DNA from: JAJDFU01 sp964641965
GTDB lineage: Bacteria; Bacteroidota; Bacteroidia; Chitinophagales; Saprospiraceae
Reading direction: 5' to 3'
Assembly (NCBI GenBank): GCA_964641965.1
Contig: CAZXLD010000047.1
Coordinates: 1-38,647, forward strand
Length of the DNA stretch: 38,647 bases
Position 1 is the stretch's first letter, and each line of letters opens with the position of its first letter. This document shows, in pieces, positions 33,524 through 38,647 of this stretch. The position numbers and the translations under genes are program-made. A model generated the notes under the pieces. The model saw only the letters and a program-made list of their open reading frames with translations. It did not search any database and was not told the origin of the DNA.

Positions 33524-34555
33524 TCAGGTTTTTTTCGTTTTTAAGCTGGAAGCACGAATGATCAATTCAGAATTCAGTTCCGTTTTACGAATGATAAAAT
33601 CCTCCGGCGCTTCGATCTCCTCAAAAAAAATCTGGGCAGCCATTCGTCCCATCCGCTCCGGTTTCTGATCAATGCTGGATAGGCAGGGCTCAATCAAGTT
33701 GGTAAAAGGTTCGTTTGCAAAACCTACGAAGCCGATTTCCTCCGGTATGGCCACCTGTTTCTCCTTGCAGATTTGCATGGCGCCAACGGCAGAAAAATCA
33801 CTGGCCGAAAACACGGCGTCGACAGGAACTTCTCCTTCGAGTAAAGACCGCATAAGTTGGCGTCCTTCGTCCCGACCAAGGAAGCGACTGCGCTTTAGCA
33901 GGCGATCGTCAGCCGAAAGGCCATGGTCCGCAAGCGCATCCCGATAGCCTCGCAATCGTTGCCGATAAATATTGATATAACTGGGACCGGTAAAATGGGC
34001 GATCCATTTATAACCTTGATCGATCAAATGTTTAGTTGCCTGATAGGATATTTGGTAGTCGTCGATTACTACCGCATTGGATGGAATGTCCTCTCGGATA
34101 CGATCAAAAAGCACCAAAGGGACATCCGCTTCTTGGATTCGCTTAAAGTGATCCGAGTTTCGGGTGGTTCTAGCAACAGACATTATAATACCGTCCACAT
34201 TGGCCTGAAGGAGTAAATTGATATTTTTTCGTTCCAGGCTTTCATCATCATTAGACTGGGTAATCAGGACCGCATACCCTTTCTGATTAGCCACTTGTTC
34301 AATTCCCCTAAGTACATTTCCAAAAAAATTTCGATTAGCAGTCGGAATAATTACTCCGATCATTTTTGATTGACCGTTTCGAAGTCCAGCTGCCATACGA
34401 TTTTGCCGATATCGCATCTGGGTAGCCGTTGCCTTTATGGCATCGATGGTTTTCTGGCTGATCCGGGGATCATCATTCAATGCTCGAGAAACAGTTGCCG
34501 GAGAAACCCCAAGTTTTTTAGCAATATCCTTGATTGTATGTTTTCCTTTTGCCAT
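33524..34555 (-). CDS. LacI family transcriptional regulator
   Basis: This 343-aa protein has an N-terminal LacI helix-turn-helix (TIKDIAKKLGVSPATVSRAL, hinge at about residues 50-60) and a periplasmic-binding-protein-like ligand domain (MIGVIIPTANRNFFGNVLRG, VDGIIMSVARTTR, PLVLFDRI, VDAVFSASDFSAVGAMQI, IGFVGFANEP). It probably senses a hexuronate or pathway intermediate. A perfect LacI-type palindrome (TGCAAACGTTTGCA) lies 9 bp upstream of its start, which suggests autoregulation of the LacI-sigma-anti-sigma-SDR unit. It points away from the divergent beta-glucuronidase gene. Confidence 0.95.
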   Translation of the reverse strand: MAKGKHTIKDIAKKLGVSPATVSRALNDDPRISQKTIDAIKATATQMRYRQNRMAAGLRNGQSKMIGVIIPTANRNFFGNVLRGIEQVANQKGYAVLITQSNDDESLERKNINLLLQANVDGIIMSVARTTRNSDHFKRIQEADVPLVLFDRIREDIPSNAVVIDDYQISYQATKHLIDQGYKWIAHFTGPSYINIYRQRLRGYRDALADHGLSADDRLLKRSRFLGRDEGRQLMRSLLEGEVPVDAVFSASDFSAVGAMQICKEKQVAIPEEIGFVGFANEPFTNLIEPCLSSIDQKPERMGRMAAQIFFEEIEAPEDFIIRKTELNSELIIRASSLKTKKT

Positions 34556-34563
34556 TATTTATG

Positions 34564-34577
34564 TGCAAACGTTTGCA
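34564..34577. promoter_or_regulatory. LacI-family operator palindrome
   Basis: TGCAAACGTTTGCA is a perfect 14-bp palindrome with the central CG typical of LacI/GalR/CcpA-type operators. It ends 9 bp before the LacI start codon, so binding would block this transcript (autoregulation). Confidence 0.7.
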
Positions 34578-34916
34578 TGAAAATAAAAAAAGGTGAAAAG
34601 AATTCAATCAAATCATCTTCAATTGTTAAAAAAAAGAGAAGAAAAGTGGTAAAGCATGGAATAACACCAATAAATCTTTTAAAATCACTGATCCAGTATG
34701 AAAAATCCATTGCATTGCAACACGAAAGAGGCAATAGATGAGGACCAGTGAATTTGCATTTCTGGCCCTGCCCTACTCGTCTTTGGGTTAACAGAAACTG
34801 ATCGCAAACATGCGCTCTGGTGCCTACCTCAAACCAAACACCTTTCCTGTTTTCGCTTAACTACAGTTTAACGAATTGGACATTCTCAGCTTCAGTCCAA
34901 GCCACCTCATTATTCG
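34578..34916. other. Intergenic region between LacI operator and GUS
   Basis: No gene was seen. It is AT-rich near the LacI side (polyA tracts at 34581-34640), where the LacI promoter must lie. The minus strand of 34760-34900 contains short open stretches that might be further IS debris, but I could not align them to a family. Confidence 0.35.
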
Positions 34917-34991
34917 TACGCCTCCATGCTCAGACAGGTCGCCCGATTTAAGGGTGAGCTACTCTTGCTTACGTTGAATCGGAAAGGACAA
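34917..34991 (-). pseudogene. Short IS5-family transposase scrap
   Basis: The plus-strand segment GCTTACGTTGAATCGGAAAGG (34967-34987) differs from GCTTGCGTTGAATCGGAAGG (37375-37394) by one substitution and one extra A. The latter belongs to the IS5-type pseudogene beyond the beta-glucuronidase gene. A TACGC element is also found at the same distance (56-57 bp) in both. In the minus-strand frame it reads PIQRKQE then a stop, like PIQRKRKYD of the other copy. It ends only 5 bp before the beta-glucuronidase start codon. Confidence 0.4.
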
Positions 34992-34996
34992 ACCCT

Positions 34997-36853
34997 ATGA
35001 AATGGCTTTACCTGATTCTCTTGCTTCTAACTCCTATTCTAATGTATGGGCAAGAAGCCGCTCCCCTGATCCAAAATGCGTTCCACCGTCCTGGGGTAAC
35101 GCTGGATGGCCAATGGAAATACATTGTTGATCCTTATGAAACCGGCTATCGAAATCATCGCAACTGGAAGCCATTCGACAGTTTTAATAATACTAAAGCC
35201 TCCGCCAAACCCTATTGGAACAATCGTGCTACCCAGCACCGGTCAGACCGGCAGGAATATGATTTTGACCATGCTCCTACCCTGGAAGTTCCTGGAGACT
35301 GGAACCATCAACGGGAAGAACTCCTGTACTACGAGGGAACAGTTTGGTATCAGCGCGACTTCCAATACGAGGCTAGTCGGGGCAAAAAAGTTTTTCTGTA
35401 TATAGGAGCTGCCAATTACCGGGCCGATATTTATATGAATGGGAAAAAGGTAGGGTTTCACGAGGGTGGGTTCAACCCTTTTAACTTTGATGTGACGAAT
35501 TATCTGAAGCCCGGTTCCAATTGGATCATCATTCGGGTAGATAACCGAAGAGATGCCAATCGGGTACCCGGCCTGACATTTGATTGGTGGAATTATGGGG
35601 GGCTTACCCGGTCGGTCAAATTGATCGAATTGCCGACTACCTTTATTCAGGATTATTTCATTCAATTAGATCCACAGCAGCCCGACCAGGTGAAAGGGTA
35701 CCTTCAATTGAATCAGCCAGCTCAAATGCAGGTAACACTGCGTATTCCCGAGATCAATTTTCAAACCAATGTGGAAACGAATGCTTCCGGTCGCGCCGAG
35801 CTGACCTTCTCCGCTCAAGATTTACTACGCTGGTATCCCGAACGGCCCAAATTGTACGATATTTTACTATCTGCCGGCGCAGATCACATCCGGGACCGGA
35901 TCGGATTTCGAACCATAGAAGTAAAAGGCCAGGACATCTTGCTCAATGGGAAAAAAGTCTTTCTGCGGGGTATCTGCCTGCACGAGGAAAACCCCTTTAT
36001 CGCAGGCCGCCCCAACAGCCAGGCGGAGGCCAAAATGCTATTTGGCTGGGCCAAGGAATTAAATGCCAATTTCGTTCGTCTTGCCCACTATCCACACCAT
36101 GAAAACATGCCTCGGGTTGCAGATGAAATGGGCTTATTGCTCTGGGAAGAGGTACCGGTTTACTGGGGCATTAACTACACCAATCCGGACAGCTATAACC
36201 AAGCCGCCAGTCAAATTCGTGCGTTGGTCCACCGGGACAAAAATCGGGCAGGCGTTATTATCTGGTCGGTTGCCAATGAGACTCCAAGAGAGGATCCTGA
36301 ACGACTCCGATTTCTGCAACAAATGAAAGCTGAGGTGGAGCAGCTAGATCGAACTCGGCTAGTGTCGGCCGCATTGGACCGCACAGAGGACAAAGCGGCT
36401 TATTCGGTCACGATTACCGATCCATTTGCTTTGGAGAGCGATATCGTGGCGGCCAACGAGTATATTGGATGGTACGGCTCGACTCCGGAACGTATTCCCA
36501 AAATGAAATGGGACTTAAGCCCACATAGCAAACCTTTTTTTATTAGCGAATTTGGGGCTGGAGCTAAATATAATCTCCGGGGCGACAGCCTAACACGCTG
36601 GACCGAAGATTACCAGGATTGGATGTTCCGCGAAACCCTGCAAATGCTAGACAAGGTTCCTTCTTTTCGAGGAGTCACGCCTTGGATACTGGTAGATTTC
36701 CGCTCTCCCAGGCGCAACCTACCCTTGGTCCAGGACCAGTGGAATCGAAAGGGACTGATCAGCGATAAAGGGCAGAAAAAACTGGCTTTTTTCACCCTGA
36801 AGGCCTACTACGATCAGAAAGCTAAGGAGTATCAATACCCCATTGACGATTAA
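34997..36853 (+). CDS. GH2 beta-glucuronidase, secreted
   Basis: This 618-aa glycoside hydrolase family 2 enzyme has a signal peptide (WLYLILLLLTPILMYGQ, about residues 3-19), a sugar-binding jelly-roll (PGDWNHQREELLYYEGTVWY), an Ig-like domain, and a TIM barrel with acid/base Glu428 in WSVANETPRED and nucleophile Glu518 in FFISEFGAG. The NxK motif N583-R-K585 (QWNRKGLISDKG) is the known marker for recognising the glucuronate carboxylate. It should release glucuronate from glycoconjugates in the periplasm or outside, feeding the uxaC/uxuA pathway. It is divergent from the LacI regulator and flanked by IS5-type remnants on both sides. Confidence 0.9.
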   Translation: MKWLYLILLLLTPILMYGQEAAPLIQNAFHRPGVTLDGQWKYIVDPYETGYRNHRNWKPFDSFNNTKASAKPYWNNRATQHRSDRQEYDFDHAPTLEVPGDWNHQREELLYYEGTVWYQRDFQYEASRGKKVFLYIGAANYRADIYMNGKKVGFHEGGFNPFNFDVTNYLKPGSNWIIIRVDNRRDANRVPGLTFDWWNYGGLTRSVKLIELPTTFIQDYFIQLDPQQPDQVKGYLQLNQPAQMQVTLRIPEINFQTNVETNASGRAELTFSAQDLLRWYPERPKLYDILLSAGADHIRDRIGFRTIEVKGQDILLNGKKVFLRGICLHEENPFIAGRPNSQAEAKMLFGWAKELNANFVRLAHYPHHENMPRVADEMGLLLWEEVPVYWGINYTNPDSYNQAASQIRALVHRDKNRAGVIIWSVANETPREDPERLRFLQQMKAEVEQLDRTRLVSAALDRTEDKAAYSVTITDPFALESDIVAANEYIGWYGSTPERIPKMKWDLSPHSKPFFISEFGAGAKYNLRGDSLTRWTEDYQDWMFRETLQMLDKVPSFRGVTPWILVDFRSPRRNLPLVQDQWNRKGLISDKGQKKLAFFTLKAYYDQKAKEYQYPIDD

Positions 36854-37025
36854 CCTGATATCGCCATACTCACATTCATTATCCATTTTTTCCAACCCCA
36901 TAAATCCTTCCAAAACAAGGGGCACTATTTCTTTCACCGGTTCTTACCAGTACTGTTGCCTTTCTCCATTTTATCAGGTTGTCAGGTAACGCAGACGGAT
37001 TCGGAATCCTCCACCAATTATAGGC
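36854..37025. other. Intergenic stretch downstream of beta-glucuronidase
   Basis: No gene and no clear terminator for the beta-glucuronidase gene were seen. The missing 3' part of the IS5 transposase relic is expected here, but I do not recognise its C-terminal motifs. Confidence 0.35.
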
Positions 37026-37439
37026 TCAGGAAAAGATTAAATTGGCCAGGGCATCCGCCAAAACATGCCGCTTTCGACCATTAACCTTTTTATTAGCATC
37101 CCAACGCAGGCCAAGATTCGTAAAAGAAGTAGCCTTAACATGCTGACTATCAATTATCAGCAATAAAAATGAAGGCTACTGGTCAAACTTCCGGTGCTCC
37201 TACCTATTTAGTTTTCCGTGGACCTATTTCAGCAGACCGTTCCTTGACCAGCGGCGAAAGGGTTAAGCCACCACCGTCCGGGGAGGAAAACGGCTTTCCA
37301 TGTTCCGCCACTGGGCTCCTTTACGCAGAAGCCAGAACAGCCTGTCGAGATAAGCCTGCAAGTCATACTTCCGCTTGCGTTGAATCGGAAGGAATTCTTT
37401 AATACCTTTCTACTGGGAGTCAGAAAGCCTACGCCATTG
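37026..37439 (-). pseudogene. Decayed IS5-family transposase
   Basis: One minus-strand frame reads, with several internal stops, RRLSDSQ*KGIKEFLPIQRK, then RKYDLQAYLDRLFWLLRKGA, QWRNMESRFPPRTVVA*, RRWSRNGLLK*, LLLIIDSQHVKATSFTN and DANKKVNGRKRHVLADALAN. This is the N-terminal DUF4096 domain and the first catalytic-Asp motif (IDSQxVK) plus the GRKRH block of IS5-type DDE transposases. At least five in-frame stops and a missing C-terminal half show it is dead. No terminal inverted repeats could be identified by eye. Confidence 0.8.
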
Positions 37440-37533
37440 AGCGCCTATAACCTCTTGCTTTGTTTCACCTTAAGGTAATGGACTGACTACCGAATTCGTA
37501 CGCATGTATTTAACCTCAACATGCTATTAACCA

Positions 37534-38415
37534 ATGAAAACTTTCTGCTTCCTGTTTTTAACGTTTGTCATTACAACCTTTTTAATCGCGTGCGATTCCA
37601 AAAAACAGGATTTAAAGGATGGAGAATCTCCTCTTAAAGAGGATTTATATCTCGGACAAAAACCACCAGGTTTAATTCCTGAAATCTTTGCACCTGGGAT
37701 CGTAACAACAGAATACGCGGAATTTTTCGGCAGCTTTACACCTGATTTAAAAGAGTTTTATTTCAAGAGAAAAGGTGGGAAGTATAAAAAATCTACCTTG
37801 GTTGTCATTCAATACAAGAATGATCGATGGGTCGAGTCGGTTGTTTCACCAGCTGAAGCCTCAGTAGGAGAACCATCCATTTCTCCTGATGGTACTATCA
37901 TTTATTTGGGTTCAAGGTATATGGAGCGAACCGATTCCGGTTGGTCGGCCGTAAAAAGTCTTGGAGCACCTTTCAGAGACATTCCCATCATGCGTCTTAC
38001 GGCTTCTTCCAATGGCACCTATGTTTTTGATGAACGAGAAGAAATCGGCACTATTCGATATTCTCGATTGATAGATGGCAAGCGTGAAGCCCCAAAGTCA
38101 TTCGGCGAAGCAATCAATACGGGAAAATGGATAGCACACCCCTTCATCGCTCCAGATGAAAGCTATTTGATTTGGGATAGTGAACGAGAAGGAGGGTACG
38201 GTGATTCGGATTTGTACGTCAGTTTTCGTCAGGAAGATGGTTCATGGGGATCAGCAATTAACCTGGGAGAAGACATAAACACAGAACGCGAAGATATATA
38301 TGGGAGTGTGACACCAGACGGGAAATATTTATTCTTTCATACCTACTTAGGCGAAGGAAAAGTCAACATCTTTTGGGTAGACGCCCAAGTTATAGAGAAA
38401 CTCAGGGACAAATGA
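37534..38415 (+). CDS. PD40 beta-propeller lipoprotein
   Basis: This 293-aa protein has a lipoprotein signal (FLFLTFVITTFLIAC, Cys at about residue 20). The mature protein contains several WD40-like PD40 repeats: FFGSFTPDLKEFYF, GEPSISPDGTIIYLGS, AHPFIAPDESYLIWDS, DLYVSFRQEDGSW and IYGSVTPDGKYLFFHT. Such propellers (TolB/OmpA-associated or stand-alone) bind proteins or ligands at the envelope; no enzymatic function can be given. Its composition is visibly more AT-rich than the uronate genes, and it follows the dead IS element, so it may have arrived separately. Confidence 0.82.
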   Translation: MKTFCFLFLTFVITTFLIACDSKKQDLKDGESPLKEDLYLGQKPPGLIPEIFAPGIVTTEYAEFFGSFTPDLKEFYFKRKGGKYKKSTLVVIQYKNDRWVESVVSPAEASVGEPSISPDGTIIYLGSRYMERTDSGWSAVKSLGAPFRDIPIMRLTASSNGTYVFDEREEIGTIRYSRLIDGKREAPKSFGEAINTGKWIAHPFIAPDESYLIWDSEREGGYGDSDLYVSFRQEDGSWGSAINLGEDINTEREDIYGSVTPDGKYLFFHTYLGEGKVNIFWVDAQVIEKLRDK

Positions 38416-38450
38416 AAAAATATTTATATTAAGGCCTATCATTAACAAGC

Positions 38451-38485
38451 AGTAAGCTCCACCGGCTACGCGCTCTAGGCTTACT
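38451..38485. terminator. Convergent-gene hairpin
   Basis: AGTAAGC (38451-38457) and GCTTACT (38479-38485) form a 7-bp stem around a GC-rich loop, midway between the PD40 stop and the stop of the partial minus-strand gene. The T-tract is weak, so this is a tentative bidirectional terminator. Confidence 0.3.
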
Positions 38486-38488
38486 TAG

Positions 38489-38647
38489 TTATTTGTATTG
38501 TAAAGCGCATTGGGAGCAGATACATTTGAGGTTTTTGTAAGGCCAAGCGGACTGGGCTTTGCTCAGTGTTGTGTTCGAGCAAAACCAATAAACCCAAATC
38601 ATGCAATAGAAACCTGAAATGGTGGCGATGAATCCGCCAAATTTTGA
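38489..38647 (-). CDS. C-terminus of a small membrane protein (partial)
   Basis: The minus-strand frame is open from the window edge to TAA at 38491-38489 and reads 52 residues. A hydrophobic segment (FGGFIATISGFYCMIWVYWF) is followed by a polar linker, then KCICSQCALQYK at the end. The membrane helix followed by a CxCxxC-type ending looks like a real protein tail rather than chance. The start is outside the window and the family is not recognised. Confidence 0.4.
   Translation of the reverse strand, partial: SKFGGFIATISGFYCMIWVYWFCSNTTLSKAQSAWPYKNLKCICSQCALQYK

Noticed and set aside
36719..36937. Minus-strand open frame over the end of the beta-glucuronidase gene
   Set aside because: It overlaps the conserved NxK region of the GH2 gene and has no features of its own.
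1..38647. CRISPR arrays, rRNA genes, prophage or diversity-generating retroelement
   Set aside because: No regularly spaced repeats, rRNA sequence, phage structural genes or reverse transcriptase were seen. The holin-family and four-helix-bundle proteins are chromosomal families and not evidence for phage or a retroelement.

Overview
The window looks like a chromosomal segment of a Bacteroidota bacterium, probably a free-living Saprospiria/Cytophagia-like lineage. The evidence is a type IX secretion (T9SS) C-terminal sorting domain, small lipoproteins, a TPR-type histidine kinase, a Bacteroidota-style ECF sigma factor with a FecR-like anti-sigma fragment, scarce Shine-Dalgarno sites, and a candidate promoter of the TTTG / TAnnTTTG type. 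No rRNA, CRISPR array, prophage or intact IS was seen.

Left part (1-8.1 kb): tRNA-Pro(GGG) and tRNA-Val(GAC) lie on the minus strand, with terminators and a small tRNA-end duplication. Next come a UBP-type zinc-finger protein, a DUF502 membrane protein, a possible structured RNA in front of a small conserved ORF, and two helical unknowns. Facing them is a minus-strand set resembling E. coli yqjD-yqjE-yqjK (YtxH protein, holin-X-like membrane protein, coiled-coil protein), followed by an AI-2E-family permease. A four-helix-bundle (23S-IVP-like) gene sits among repeats, beside two small envelope proteins.

Middle (8.1-20.1 kb): a DEAD-box-type RNA helicase whose motif II reads DGAD, TesB thioesterase, a secreted transglutaminase-like protein, a lipoprotein, a LuxR-type response regulator with its TPR histidine kinase, a 1-Cys peroxiredoxin, and a large T9SS-secreted protein resembling the PcRGLX/YetA (rhamnogalacturonan lyase-like) family. 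Two related CxxC mini-lipoproteins flank the last two genes.

Right part (20.3-36.9 kb): an almost complete hexuronate utilisation locus. The minus-strand operon uxaC-kdgK-eda-dctP-dctQ-dctM-uxaA-uxaB imports and degrades galacturonate/glucuronate to pyruvate and glyceraldehyde-3-phosphate. uxuA and an SDR (fructuronate-reductase-like) supply the glucuronate branch. A LacI regulator, an ECF sigma factor, a truncated FecR-type anti-sigma domain and the SDR are collinear on the minus strand, with a perfect LacI-type palindrome just upstream. A secreted GH2 beta-glucuronidase carrying the NxK uronate motif stands opposite and is bracketed by decayed IS5-family transposase sequence. No SusC/SusD pair is present.

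The right edge holds a PD40 beta-propeller lipoprotein and the C-terminus of a small membrane protein. The most unusual items are the membrane-less FecR-type anti-sigma domain inserted between a sigma factor and a metabolic gene, and the DGAD helicase.
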